From Lysinibacillus boronitolerans JCM 21713 = 10a = NBRC 103108 (lineage in GTDB: Bacteria; Bacillota; Bacilli; Bacillales_A; Planococcaceae), in NCBI RefSeq assembly GCF_000772935.1, contig NZ_JPVR01000075.1:62001-126000 (forward strand): a stretch of DNA of 64,000 bases, written 5' to 3'. The notes under the pieces were generated by a model. The model made no database searches. It was given only the letters and a program-made list of their open reading frames with translations, and was not told the origin of the DNA. Every line of letters begins with the position of its first letter. Positions within the stretch are counted from its first letter, which is position 1. Both the position numbers and the translations under genes were made by a program. Shown piece by piece: positions 8,376-17,392 of this stretch.

Positions 8376-9569
8376 ATGAACTTTGAAATGTCCACTGAGC
8401 AAGAAATGCTACGAAAAACAGTAAGGCAGTTTGTTGATGATGAAATCATTCCCTATATTGCAAAGTGGGATGCTGAAGGTGGCTTTGATGCTAAAATTTG
8501 GTCAAGACTAGCTGAGCTTGGCTTAATGGGGGTTTGTGTTCCTGAGCAATACGGAGGTAGTGGCATGGATTATAATTCACTTGCTATCGTATGTGAGGAG
8601 CTTGAACGAGGAGATACAGCATTTCGCACAGCTGTATCTGTCCATACAGGTTTAAATAGCATGACCTTAATGCAGTGGGGGACTGAAGAGCAAAAGCAGC
8701 GATACCTTGTTCCACAAGCTAAGGGTGTTCGGATTGGCGCTTTTGGTCTCACAGAGCCGGGCGCTGGATCTGATGTAGCTGCTATGTCAACAACTGCTGT
8801 TCTTGATGGAAATCATTATATCCTCAATGGGCAAAAAACGTGGATCTCCTTATGTGATATTGCAGATCACTTTATCGTATTTGCCTATACAGACAAATCG
8901 AAGAAACATCATGGGATTAGTGCGTTTATTGTAGAACGTTCCATGGCTGGCTTCACATCTAAAGCGATTAAAGGGAAATATGGTATCCGGGCTGGTAATA
9001 CTGGTGAGCTCTTTTTTGAAGATTTACGCGTGCCAATCGAAAACCGACTTGGTGAAGAGGGCGAGGGCTTCAAAATTGCCATGTCTGCTTTAGATAATGG
9101 TCGATTTACAGTAGCAGCAGGTGCTGTTGGTTTAATCCAAGCTTGCATAGAGGCTAGTGTGAAATACTGTCATGAACGAGAGACGTTTGGTAAGCCTATA
9201 GGTGAGCATCAGCTTGTTGGACGAATGATTGCTAATATGGAAGCAGGCTATCAAATGAGTCGTCTCCTTGTCTATCGTGTTGGAGAATTGAAAAACAAGG
9301 GTGTTCGAAATACTCGAGAGACATCATTGGCAAAATGGCAGTCTTGTGATTTTGCCAATAAGGCTGCTGATGATGCGGTACAGATTCATGGAGCATATGG
9401 CTATTCAGACGAATATCCAGTTGCCCGTTATTTAAGAAACTCCAAAGCTCCAGTCATTTATGAAGGAACTCGAGAAATTCATACTATTATGCAGGCTGAT
9501 TATGTATTGGGAAGACGACAAGATAAGCCATTAAAAAATATGTTGCCTAAATGGCCATTTGAAGAATAA
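8376..9569 (+). CDS. Acyl-CoA dehydrogenase, candidate glutaryl-CoA dehydrogenase
   Basis: A 397-residue FAD-dependent acyl-CoA dehydrogenase. Family motifs: GAFGLTEPGAGSDVAAM (FAD/substrate), QKTWISLCDIAD, RETFGKPIGEHQLV, QIHGAYGYSDEYPVARYLR, and APVIYEGTREIH, whose glutamate is the usual catalytic base. The segment FRTAVSVHTGLN resembles the equivalent YRSAMSVQ region of glutaryl-CoA dehydrogenases. As third gene of the lysine operon it would fit the step glutaryl-CoA to crotonyl-CoA after 2-aminoadipate and 2-oxoadipate; those middle steps are not encoded here, so the assignment is inference. The ATG at 8376 follows AGGTG; the upstream GTG at 8367 lies inside that site. A terminator follows immediately. 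Confidence 0.85.
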   Translation: MNFEMSTEQEMLRKTVRQFVDDEIIPYIAKWDAEGGFDAKIWSRLAELGLMGVCVPEQYGGSGMDYNSLAIVCEELERGDTAFRTAVSVHTGLNSMTLMQWGTEEQKQRYLVPQAKGVRIGAFGLTEPGAGSDVAAMSTTAVLDGNHYILNGQKTWISLCDIADHFIVFAYTDKSKKHHGISAFIVERSMAGFTSKAIKGKYGIRAGNTGELFFEDLRVPIENRLGEEGEGFKIAMSALDNGRFTVAAGAVGLIQACIEASVKYCHERETFGKPIGEHQLVGRMIANMEAGYQMSRLLVYRVGELKNKGVRNTRETSLAKWQSCDFANKAADDAVQIHGAYGYSDEYPVARYLRNSKAPVIYEGTREIHTIMQADYVLGRRQDKPLKNMLPKWPFEE

Positions 9570-9570
9570 A

Positions 9571-9601
9571 CGAGAGGGAAACATTTCCCTCTCGCTTTTT
9601 G
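9571..9601 (+). terminator. Terminator of the lysine-catabolism operon
   Basis: CGAGAGGGAAA-ca-TTTCCCTCTCG, an 11-bp perfect inverted repeat followed by CTTTTT. Confidence 0.9.
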
Positions 9602-9699
9602 TAGTGGTTTAACTTACTTAGAAAATTTCAGAAAAATGTAACTTTCCTCCTTTTTACTAGTCTAATTGATAAACAAGTATATGAAAGAGAGGGAAAATG

Positions 9700-11796
9700 A
9701 TGAAAAGTAAATGGCTCGCAATTATGCTGATTATTGTTCTAGCTATCGTGCCTGGCATTTTTACATGGATAGTGAATACAGATGTGACGGCAAAGGCCGC
9801 TAGTGCAAGTATGGCAACACAAAACTGGCAAGCATCTTTTTCGGTTGCTTTAAAGAAAAACAAAATTACTGAAGAATATGTCTATATCACTACGGAAAAA
9901 GGACGCAAAGTACCTGCAACAATTGAATTGTTGGAAGATCAGAAAACGGTAGTGGTGAAAAAGTTAGCACCAGGTAGTTATCAGTTGCATGTGAAAAAGG
10001 AAGCCTTTGCACAAGGCGGACTGAATGTAGCTTCACAAACAATCCCATTTACAATTATCGAGACTTTAACAGCCGTCAAATCTGAGAAAGAGTTACAGCA
10101 GTATTTTAAAAAGTTGTTAACAACTCAAAGAGTAGAAATTAGAGAAGAAGAGAGCGCCCAAAATGCAACAAGTGAAGATAAGGCAACTGCTAATAATGAG
10201 TCTACTACCAATAATCAAGTAGAAGGGGTAGAAGAGGGAGACATTGTAGTTGTAAAAGATGGCTTTATTTACACTGCAAAAGATCAGAGCATTACTGTTG
10301 TGAATGCTAAAGATCCTAAGAATTTAAAGATGGCTACAAGTATTAAATTAAAAGAGTCCCAATACATTTCTAAGCTTGCGCTATATGACAATCTATTAAT
10401 TGCCATCGGGGATCAATATATTGAAAAAGCAGGCACTGCTATGGTAACAGCCTCATTTTATGATATTTCAAATCCGAGCAATCCAACGCATGTACGTGAT
10501 GTGGGGCAAGAGGGCTTCTTACAGGATATTCGAATAACAAAGGACACATTATATTTAATTGGTAATATGTATCCAAATTATTGGATGCTACAAGAAAATA
10601 ATAAAACGGATTTAAAGCCTAAAACGTTTGATAGTATGGCAGGATCCGAATACAAAAGTCTACCATTAGAAAAAATCTCGATCTTACCAAATACGATGGA
10701 TGGTACCTATAGTTTAATTACAGCTGTCGATTTAAAAAATGGAGCTAAGACAACGGCCAATACGAAAGGGTACTTAGGCGGAAGTAGTGGTCTTTATATG
10801 TCAGAGAATGCTCTATATTTAACGACACCAATGTATGAAAGTAATATTGATGTTTCATCAGAAAAGCGCATCATGGATATGATTTGGTTACCGAGGTCAG
10901 CTGACACTCAAATTTTCAAGTGGAATGTAGATGGAACGACTTTGAACTTTGTTGGAAGTACTGAAGTAAAGGGAACTGTGCTAAATCAGTATTCAATGGA
11001 TGAATATAAGGGGAACTTCCGAATCTTTACAACAGAAGGTAATACGTGGAATGAAAAAAGTACTTCTTATAACCATCTCTTTATTTTGGATGAACATTTA
11101 AAAACGCTTGGTTCAGTAAAAGATATGGCGCCTGGAGAAAAGATATATTCAGCTAGATTTATGGGAGAAAAAGCATATGTGGTGACATTTAAACAAGTGG
11201 ATCCACTGTTTGTCATTGATGTAGCGAATCCGAAAAAGCCTGCTGTACTAGGTGAATTGAAGATTCCTGGCTTCAGTAATTACCTCCATCCATTAGATGA
11301 TACGCATTTAATTGGTATTGGTTATGATACGGAGCAACGCTATGATTCGTATACGAAACGTAATTTCACTGTGACAACCAATATGAAGATGTCCCTATTT
11401 GATGTATCAGACTTCCGAAATCCGAAAGAGCAATCGACCGTAAAAATCGGTGGGAAAGGTTCTTCCTCTGAAGTGCAATACAATCCTAAAGCGCTATTCC
11501 GCAATAAGGAATTCAACTATTTTGGCTTCCCTGTAGTACTGTATGAGGCAGGTAAGGGCGATGAAGTTGTCTATCAAGGTCAAGGTGCTCAAATTTATGA
11601 GATTACTGCTGAGAAAGGGATTGTATTGAAAGGAAATATAATCAATCGAAAGAATGGTGAGTCATATGAAAATTGGGAGCAGGTTGTACAACGTGTTGTC
11701 TATATAGATAATACGCTGTATACAATAGCGCGTAACGAGATAAAAAGCTATCAGTTAAATGACTTCAAGCCTTTAGATACATTAACAATAAAATAA
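9700..11796 (+). CDS. Secreted or membrane-anchored beta-propeller protein (Beta_propel, PF09826 type)
   Basis: A 698-residue exported protein. The N-terminus is a signal peptide or single membrane anchor: a KSK charge cluster, about 20 hydrophobic residues, then TAKAASAS as a possible cleavage region. Residues 40-130 resemble a small beta domain. From about residue 175 the segment VEGVEEGDIVVVKDG marks the start of the Beta_propel family, continuing to the C-terminus with repeated hydrophobic strands and ISNPSNPTHV, VANPKKPAVL and VSDFRNPKE turns, typical of blade edges. The biochemical role is unknown; surface location is inferred. Two ATGs occur in tandem (9697 and 9700); the second is better spaced from GAGAGGGA. 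It is a single-gene unit. Confidence 0.82.
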   Translation: MKSKWLAIMLIIVLAIVPGIFTWIVNTDVTAKAASASMATQNWQASFSVALKKNKITEEYVYITTEKGRKVPATIELLEDQKTVVVKKLAPGSYQLHVKKEAFAQGGLNVASQTIPFTIIETLTAVKSEKELQQYFKKLLTTQRVEIREEESAQNATSEDKATANNESTTNNQVEGVEEGDIVVVKDGFIYTAKDQSITVVNAKDPKNLKMATSIKLKESQYISKLALYDNLLIAIGDQYIEKAGTAMVTASFYDISNPSNPTHVRDVGQEGFLQDIRITKDTLYLIGNMYPNYWMLQENNKTDLKPKTFDSMAGSEYKSLPLEKISILPNTMDGTYSLITAVDLKNGAKTTANTKGYLGGSSGLYMSENALYLTTPMYESNIDVSSEKRIMDMIWLPRSADTQIFKWNVDGTTLNFVGSTEVKGTVLNQYSMDEYKGNFRIFTTEGNTWNEKSTSYNHLFILDEHLKTLGSVKDMAPGEKIYSARFMGEKAYVVTFKQVDPLFVIDVANPKKPAVLGELKIPGFSNYLHPLDDTHLIGIGYDTEQRYDSYTKRNFTVTTNMKMSLFDVSDFRNPKEQSTVKIGGKGSSSEVQYNPKALFRNKEFNYFGFPVVLYEAGKGDEVVYQGQGAQIYEITAEKGIVLKGNIINRKNGESYENWEQVVQRVVYIDNTLYTIARNEIKSYQLNDFKPLDTLTIK

Positions 11797-11965
11797 TAAG
11801 AAAAACAAAACAGTCAATTGAAAGGTATCAAGTAGCCTACTCTTTATGAAGAGGTGTTGTCACCCATCACTTCTCCGCATTGAAAATAAGAGTTTACTCT
11901 AAGTATACAGAAAAAGGGCTATTTGATCGCTAAACTACTATGAAAAAGTAAGACCTATGCAGAAT

Positions 11966-12047
11966 GGTTGATTGGAGAGGAGACAGCGTCACTACTAGGG
12001 GATTGAGCGGCTCAGCGGACGCCCCCTAGAAAGGAAGCTGATCAACC
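11966..12047. repeat. Palindromic intergenic element (REP-like), otherwise gene-free 11.8-12.1 kb gap
   Basis: An 82-base element, GC-richer than its surroundings, bounded by GGTTGAT (11966-11972) and its exact complement ATCAACC (12041-12047). Inside, CTAGGGG (11995-12001) pairs with CCCCTAG (12023-12029), with GAGCGGCTCAGC in the central loop. The nested layout resembles the palindromic intergenic repeats scattered through many Bacillaceae chromosomes; that comparison is from memory. I found no gene in 11797-12145. Confidence 0.6.
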
Positions 12048-12103
12048 TCTCACCTTGCAAAGTTGCTTTTTCTGCCGTTGACATCATCTTTTTTCAACAA
12101 AAA

Positions 12104-12133
12104 GGAAAGTCCAATGAAATTCATTGGACTTTT
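12104..12133 (-). terminator. Terminator of the polysaccharide deacetylase gene (possibly bidirectional)
   Basis: AAAGTCCAATGA-aat-TCATTGGACTTT, a perfect 12-bp stem. On the minus strand it is followed by CCTTTTTG; on the plus strand by CTTTG. Confidence 0.8.
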
Positions 12134-12145
12134 CTTTGTTAATTA

Positions 12146-13612
12146 CTATTGTCGATATGGCAGTATCTCGGATACAGTCACAAATTCATAACCCTGCTCT
12201 TGTAAATAGGCAAGAACAGCGTCAAGTCCGTCAGCAGTGGATTGATGAATATCATGCATTAAAACAATGGCATTATTGTGTAAATTATTTTTTACATGTG
12301 GTAAAAGCTGCTGTGCATTGCGGTGTTTCCAATCTAATGTATCAATCGTCCATAACACAACAGGAATAGGAATTTCAGCGTTAATTGTGTCATTAGTTGC
12401 GCCGTATGGCGGTCTAAAAACGGTGGCATCTTGATTGATTGCCTTCTCTATTTCAGTGGCAGTAGTGTTATACTCTTTCATCACTTGCTCTTGCGGAAGC
12501 TTTGTTAAGACAGGGTGGTTCCACGAATGGTTTCCAATTTCATGACCGCGTGCAAGAACATCTTTTACGATGTCAGGGTAATATTGTACACGACTACCGA
12601 GCATGAAGAAAGTAGCCTTTGCGTGATACTTATCGAGAATATTTAAAATTTGCTCTGTCACTTTTGGATGTGGACCATCATCAAACGTTAATGCAATACG
12701 TTTTTTATTTGGATCACCGGTTGGTGGTGGATTAATTGGTTTTACATTTTCCATTGCGATTTGAAACTCGGAGGCTAACAATGGATTAATAAGTGAAAGG
12801 GGTAGCTTCACTATTGGGGTACCTGCTGCTCCACTAGCAATCTCATATTCATCGAAATAGATTTGTAATGAATCGTCAACAATAGCAAAGCGACTGAAGT
12901 TAGACCATTTTGGTTCCGTAGCTTTTAATAATTCATCGTTGAAAAGCTCATCCTTTAATTGGAGGTTTTTTTGCAAATCTTTTCGGACGTTTACAGCTAA
13001 CGTAGATAGATTATTCTCATCATTTTGTAAGAGTGTTTGGATCGTAATTTGTTCGCCAGTTTCGTTGTTAATAAAGAATGTTTTTGTTGAGACTTCGTGA
13101 TTGGCACCACCTAGATATAGCATTTTTGTTAACACAAAGGAATAGTAATGCTCTCGGTATGGAAAAGTTTCAAGACTAATATTTAATTCACCCATTGCTT
13201 CTTTATCTTTATTTTTTTTCATCGATGTTAGATAGTTTTCTTTTGAATCCGATATGTATTGTAATACGGCATCATTAAGAACCTCGTTATCTGTTTGTGG
13301 GTAATGAATAGCAAATGGTGTTCGTTTGTCATTTGAAACGTCTGTAACAATACGTATGCCAGGAAACGCAGAACTTTCAGTCGATAAATGACTATTTACC
13401 GATTCTGTCTCGGATTCTTTTGAAGCACTAATCTTTTGAAACTTAAATTCATCCTTTGAAAGGATAATAAAAAGTATAACGGTCGTTAAGGTCACAATAA
13501 GGCTAAGTAATAAGAAATCAATTATTGGACCGCGTCTTTTTCTGCGTTCCTGCATGGTTTTGGATACGCTCCCCTCTTTTTTATTTTCTATACAATCAGA
13601 CGTGTCAGTCAT
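12146..13612 (-). CDS. PdaC-like polysaccharide deacetylase with RsiV/DUF3298-type domain
   Basis: A 488-residue membrane-anchored deacetylase acting outside the cell on peptidoglycan or related glycans. A basic stretch (QERRKRRG) precedes one membrane helix at about residues 30-52. Residues 85-285 resemble the DUF4163/DUF3298 pair seen in PdaC and RsiV. The NodB catalytic domain starts near residue 302 with ALTFDDGPHP; metal-binding GNHSWNHP, the RPPYGA and DTLDW blocks and a C-terminal LMHDIH complete the active site, so it should be active. The start is uncertain: the ATG at 13612 has no ribosome site, while an ATG at 13555 follows GAGGGGAG but about 13 bases away. The shorter form would still keep the membrane helix. 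Confidence 0.87.
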   Translation of the reverse strand: MTDTSDCIENKKEGSVSKTMQERRKRRGPIIDFLLLSLIVTLTTVILFIILSKDEFKFQKISASKESETESVNSHLSTESSAFPGIRIVTDVSNDKRTPFAIHYPQTDNEVLNDAVLQYISDSKENYLTSMKKNKDKEAMGELNISLETFPYREHYYSFVLTKMLYLGGANHEVSTKTFFINNETGEQITIQTLLQNDENNLSTLAVNVRKDLQKNLQLKDELFNDELLKATEPKWSNFSRFAIVDDSLQIYFDEYEIASGAAGTPIVKLPLSLINPLLASEFQIAMENVKPINPPPTGDPNKKRIALTFDDGPHPKVTEQILNILDKYHAKATFFMLGSRVQYYPDIVKDVLARGHEIGNHSWNHPVLTKLPQEQVMKEYNTTATEIEKAINQDATVFRPPYGATNDTINAEIPIPVVLWTIDTLDWKHRNAQQLLPHVKNNLHNNAIVLMHDIHQSTADGLDAVLAYLQEQGYEFVTVSEILPYRQ

Positions 13613-13883
13613 TAAAAAAGTTATACAAATCTATAATCTTTTTATGTTATTTTATGGAAAATTATTAACATCACTTTTCTTCTATAATTAGTGAATGAAT
13701 TGTAGTTGTACTTCTATATAAGAGGTTGTAAAATACCTACTAAAATAGAAAAAATGCTCAATATTAGTTGAAAATAAATTGAACGATAATAACCCATTGC
13801 TTATGAAAAAATTTTCAGTTGAGTTTTTATTGGCAGTTCGTTAATATTGGCAAGGAACCTTTTGAAGGAGGCAGATAGCTGCA

Positions 13884-14636
13884 ATGGTCTTACAAGATGT
13901 GGATAATGAACTTACGATTGACTGTTTGTTGCTTGCGGGACGTATTATGATCGAAAGTGGTGCAGAAACATATCGCGTAGAGGATACGATGCTGCGCATG
14001 GCACATTCTCAAAATATGCCAAATGCTCAATGTTATGCCACACCAACTGGCATCATTTTTTCGTTAGGCAAGACACAGCCAACAAGAATTACATCAATTC
14101 CCAGCAGGGTTACAGATTTACAAAAAATAGCCTTGGTAAATTCAGTATCTCGTAGACTCACATCTCAAATCATAACACTAGAAGAAGCTTATGACGAGCT
14201 AAAGTCGATACAAAAAACAAATTATTTTTTACCAACTTATTTACAAGTTTTGGCTGCTGCACTTGCTAGTGGTTGTTTCCTTATTATGTTTAAGGGTGGA
14301 TGGTCTGATTTTCCTATCGCCTTTTTAGCAGGTGGGCTAGGTTTCCTAGTACTTGTAATAATCAATCATTTAACAAGGGTAAAGTTTTTTTCTGAATTTA
14401 CAGCATCACTCGTCCTCGGCTTTGTTGCCTTCTTTGCAGTAAAGTATGGTTATGGTACTGAACTTGATAAAATTATTATTAGTTCCGTCATGCCACTCGT
14501 ACCAGGTATTTTGATTACAAATGCAGTTCGTGATTTAATGGCAGGTCATTTTATGTCAGGGATGGCAAAGGGAGCAGAGGCCTTTTTAACAGCCTTTGCT
14601 ATTGGTGCAGCAATCGCCGTCACACTAGGATTTTAG
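13884..14636 (+). CDS. Threonine/serine exporter, large half (ThrE N-domain / YjjP type)
   Basis: A 250-residue membrane protein of the ThrE family, in which the transporter is split into two genes. The N-terminal cytoplasmic part contains the family motif LLLAGRIMIESGAETYRVEDTM, here split as LLLAGRIMIESGAETY followed by RVEDTM, and CYATPTGIIFSL. About five hydrophobic helices follow from residue 115, with a VMPLVPGILITNAVRDLMAGH loop that is characteristic of the family. The ATG at 13884 lies 12 bases from AAGGAGG, longer than usual, but no closer start exists. It is followed 12 bases later by the small half, so both make one complex, probably exporting threonine or serine, or a related small solute. 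Confidence 0.85.
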   Translation: MVLQDVDNELTIDCLLLAGRIMIESGAETYRVEDTMLRMAHSQNMPNAQCYATPTGIIFSLGKTQPTRITSIPSRVTDLQKIALVNSVSRRLTSQIITLEEAYDELKSIQKTNYFLPTYLQVLAAALASGCFLIMFKGGWSDFPIAFLAGGLGFLVLVIINHLTRVKFFSEFTASLVLGFVAFFAVKYGYGTELDKIIISSVMPLVPGILITNAVRDLMAGHFMSGMAKGAEAFLTAFAIGAAIAVTLGF

Positions 14637-14648
14637 GAGGCGGACAAT

Positions 14649-15125
14649 ATGCAGATGATGGACATTATTATACAATTAATAGTTAGTTTTTTTGCAACGG
14701 CTGGGATTGCCATTATTTTTAATGTTCCTAGAAAAACACTACTTCATTGCGGACTCGTTGGGGTAATTGGCTGGATTATATACTATGTTCTAACAGAGCA
14801 AGGTATGGATGTTGTCAAAGCTTCTTTCTTTGGCTCATTTGTCATTGCAATTGTTGCTCATTTATATGCCCGACGTTTTAAAATACCCATGATTATTTTC
14901 ATTGTTGGTGGAATTATACCGTTAGTGCCAGGGGGCATGGCCTATAATGCAATGAGAAATGTGGTAGAAGATGATTACTTACAAGGCTTGCAATATGGCT
15001 TGAAGGCATTTTTAATTACAGGTGCCATTGTTATTGGACTAGTTTTTGCAGAAGTAATTATTCAACTCATCTTCCGCTCAGTGCGTTCAAGTAAAGTAAA
15101 ATTACAAAAGGTTTATAAAAAATAG
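14649..15125 (+). CDS. Threonine/serine exporter, small half (ThrE_2 / YjjB type)
   Basis: A 158-residue protein with four to five membrane helices corresponding to the C-terminal half of ThrE (DUF3815, YjjB). The loop GGIIPLVPGGMAYNAMRNVV mirrors the VPGILITNAVRD loop of its upstream partner, as expected for two homologous halves of one transporter. The C-terminus is basic and cytoplasmic. The ATG at 14649 follows GGAGG at about 8 bases; the site overlaps the stop codon of the upstream gene, which suggests coupled translation. Confidence 0.85.
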   Translation: MQMMDIIIQLIVSFFATAGIAIIFNVPRKTLLHCGLVGVIGWIIYYVLTEQGMDVVKASFFGSFVIAIVAHLYARRFKIPMIIFIVGGIIPLVPGGMAYNAMRNVVEDDYLQGLQYGLKAFLITGAIVIGLVFAEVIIQLIFRSVRSSKVKLQKVYKK

Positions 15126-15182
15126 AAGGAGGCTGCGTGCACAATAAACGCAGCCTCCTTATTTATTTATTTATTTATTTAT
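15126..15182. terminator. Strong hairpin plus (TTTA)n tract between convergent genes
   Basis: AGGAGGCTGCGT / ACGCAGCCTCCT, a perfect 12-bp stem (15127-15138 and 15148-15159), is followed by about five tandem TTTA units running into the minus-strand stop codon of the EAL-protein gene. It should end transcription of the ThrE pair; the tetranucleotide tract replaces the usual T-run. Confidence 0.8.
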
Positions 15183-17206
15183 TGTTTTTTAGTCAGTACT
15201 AGTTCAATTTCTTCTGGTGTCACGGGTTTGCTAATATAATAGCCCTGAATGGCATCGCAGCCGTAAGTGATTAATAGATCTGCTTGTTCAGCTGTTTCTA
15301 CACCTTCAGCAACAACTTTCAATTCCATGGATTTACCTAGCTGTACCATACCATGCATAAGCTTTTGGCTCTTTTCGGATTTCAAGAGTGAATTTGTAAA
15401 GGTTTGATCGATTTTTAAAGTACTTATTGGTAAAATTTGCATATATCTAAATGAACCGTAGCCAGTACCGAAATCATCTAATACAAAAGCGATACCTTCG
15501 TTTTCAAGCTTACGCATTTGCTGTGCGATAGAAGATGCAGCTTCAGCTTCTAAAGCAAATTTTTCAGTAATCTCAATTTGTAATAGATTTGCTGGACAAC
15601 CTGTTTTTGTAATCATTTCAAGTATGGATTTTGCCATATTCTTATCACGGAATTCACGTACAGAAGAGTTAATAGATACTTTTAAATCATAGCCAGCCTT
15701 TTTCCAAAGTAAGGCTTGTTCACAAGCCTTTTCCAGCATGAAGGACCCAATATTATTAATCAGACCTGTTTCTTCCGCGATAGGAATTAACTCATCAGGC
15801 GTTACAACACCTATTACCTCATCTTCCCAACGTACAAGTGCTTCAACAGCAGTAACTTTCCCCGAATACACATCGATTTGTGGCTGATAGAGTACCTTCA
15901 AGTTTTTTTGGTCAAGTGCTTGGAGTAAGCGCTTTTCAATTAATGCTTTACGATTTAAAGCTTTATGTGTTGCTGTTGATAATGAAACAATTTTGTCTCC
16001 ACCAGCCTCACGTACTGTGGAAATAGTAGCAATGGATGCCTTCATAAGCTGAGAGAATGTTGATTGATCTTCAGGATATCTAGTTATGCCGCCACTAATA
16101 GAAATTGGTACAGCAATATTGCCGCTATAAATCGGATGTTGTTGTAAGTAAGATAAGAAGCCTTGAATAAACCATTCACTTAAAGGCGTGATGACAACAA
16201 AATCATTTTCATTTATACGAGCCATCGTGCTATCTTGGAAATACATTTTTATACGATTTGTAAATTCAACAATTAGGCTTTGATCAATTTGTTGATCATG
16301 TAATTCTTTAAGTGTATAAAATTTATCAATACTTAGATAAACAAATGAAAAGTGTCTTTCATCGTCAATCATATTGGTAATTACTTTTTCAAGTCGATGT
16401 GCATTCATCAAACCAGTTTCTGTATCGATGTAAGCAATTTTTTCAAGTTGGTGTTGAATTGTTTTTGACTTTGTAACATCTTTTTCAATTAGGATAAACT
16501 GTTGTTCATTTGTTTCAAGATTAACGAGGGGAATAGCCGTTAGTAGTACCCAATAGGATTGCCCCGTTTTTGTAATTTTTTCAACTTCTCCCTGCCATGT
16601 ATGACCGTTATTTAAATTACGCCAGATTGTATGTGTTATTTTTTCACTCGCTTCATTATCAGGGAACAGTTGCCAAAAGGTTTTGCCGATAACACGCTTT
16701 GGTGTCCATTGGCTTGTTTTTAAAAATTCATTATTACATTCTAAGATAAATCCATCGTGATCGAGTGTAACAGTCATGAAGGTCGCATCTAAACCTTGCT
16801 TAAGATTTACAAAGGTATTGCAATGAGAGATAGCTTGCGTCATTAATTCTGGTAGCATAAAAATCAATAGAATAAAACGTTCTTCCTCATTTGTAAAAGG
16901 TTTAGCAAGCAGAGCTGTTGTTATTTCTACATTGGAAGCTGTGTGTACTTGAATTTTTTCTAGATACGTACTGTCCTCTTTTTGTAAAATAGATTGAAGT
17001 GTTTCGACAGGAAGCTGACGCAGTAGATTTTCGTGTATAGATGGAGTAGTATTTCCTTTAATATCATTAGCTGATAAGCCAATCAGATGTTCAGCACTCT
17101 TTCCCCAAACTGTCGCTTGTCCATCTTGATTAATGATAATTGCAGGAAAAGGAAGTGAATTTAAATAATGTTCATCAATCGTAAATGATTTATGCATATG
17201 ACTCAT
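15179..17206 (-). CDS. PAS / degenerate GGDEF / EAL cyclic-di-GMP phosphodiesterase
   Basis: A 675-residue soluble signalling protein. PAS-like domains occupy about residues 10-110 and 120-250 (NNEFLKTSQWTPKRVIGKTF, then GHTWQGEVEKITKTGQSYW). A GGDEF domain (about 260-410) is degenerate: the active-site motif reads NENDF, so it should not make cyclic-di-GMP. The EAL domain (about 430-675) keeps its catalytic set: EALVRW, EITE, LDDFGTGYGSF, LKID, AEGVET and QGYYISKP, so it should hydrolyse cyclic-di-GMP. The frame extends to a TTG at 17233, but AAGGAGAT lies inside that extension and is correctly spaced from the ATG at 17206. Confidence 0.9.
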   Translation of the reverse strand: MSHMHKSFTIDEHYLNSLPFPAIIINQDGQATVWGKSAEHLIGLSANDIKGNTTPSIHENLLRQLPVETLQSILQKEDSTYLEKIQVHTASNVEITTALLAKPFTNEEERFILLIFMLPELMTQAISHCNTFVNLKQGLDATFMTVTLDHDGFILECNNEFLKTSQWTPKRVIGKTFWQLFPDNEASEKITHTIWRNLNNGHTWQGEVEKITKTGQSYWVLLTAIPLVNLETNEQQFILIEKDVTKSKTIQHQLEKIAYIDTETGLMNAHRLEKVITNMIDDERHFSFVYLSIDKFYTLKELHDQQIDQSLIVEFTNRIKMYFQDSTMARINENDFVVITPLSEWFIQGFLSYLQQHPIYSGNIAVPISISGGITRYPEDQSTFSQLMKASIATISTVREAGGDKIVSLSTATHKALNRKALIEKRLLQALDQKNLKVLYQPQIDVYSGKVTAVEALVRWEDEVIGVVTPDELIPIAEETGLINNIGSFMLEKACEQALLWKKAGYDLKVSINSSVREFRDKNMAKSILEMITKTGCPANLLQIEITEKFALEAEAASSIAQQMRKLENEGIAFVLDDFGTGYGSFRYMQILPISTLKIDQTFTNSLLKSEKSQKLMHGMVQLGKSMELKVVAEGVETAEQADLLITYGCDAIQGYYISKPVTPEEIELVLTKKQ

Positions 17207-17392
17207 GATTATTCGATCTCCTTGGGTAATCAATATATACTAATATTATAGATAATAATCGGGAATTAGTCATTATGAATATATTTGTAAATATTTGATA
17301 GTGAAAAATAATAGGACTTTTCTAGTGAAGTTCAAGAAATGATTTGAAGAAAAGTAACAATTTTTAGTACGTATATAGGAAGCAGGATTGGT

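Noticed and set aside
7919-8449. 176-codon minus-strand frame inside lysine dehydrogenase and acyl-CoA dehydrogenase genes
   Set aside because: Antisense shadow; Ser/Thr/Ile-rich composition is typical of reading coding DNA backwards.
12124-12369. 81-codon plus-strand frame over the end of the deacetylase gene
   Set aside because: Overlaps the conserved NodB domain on the other strand and starts within a terminator.
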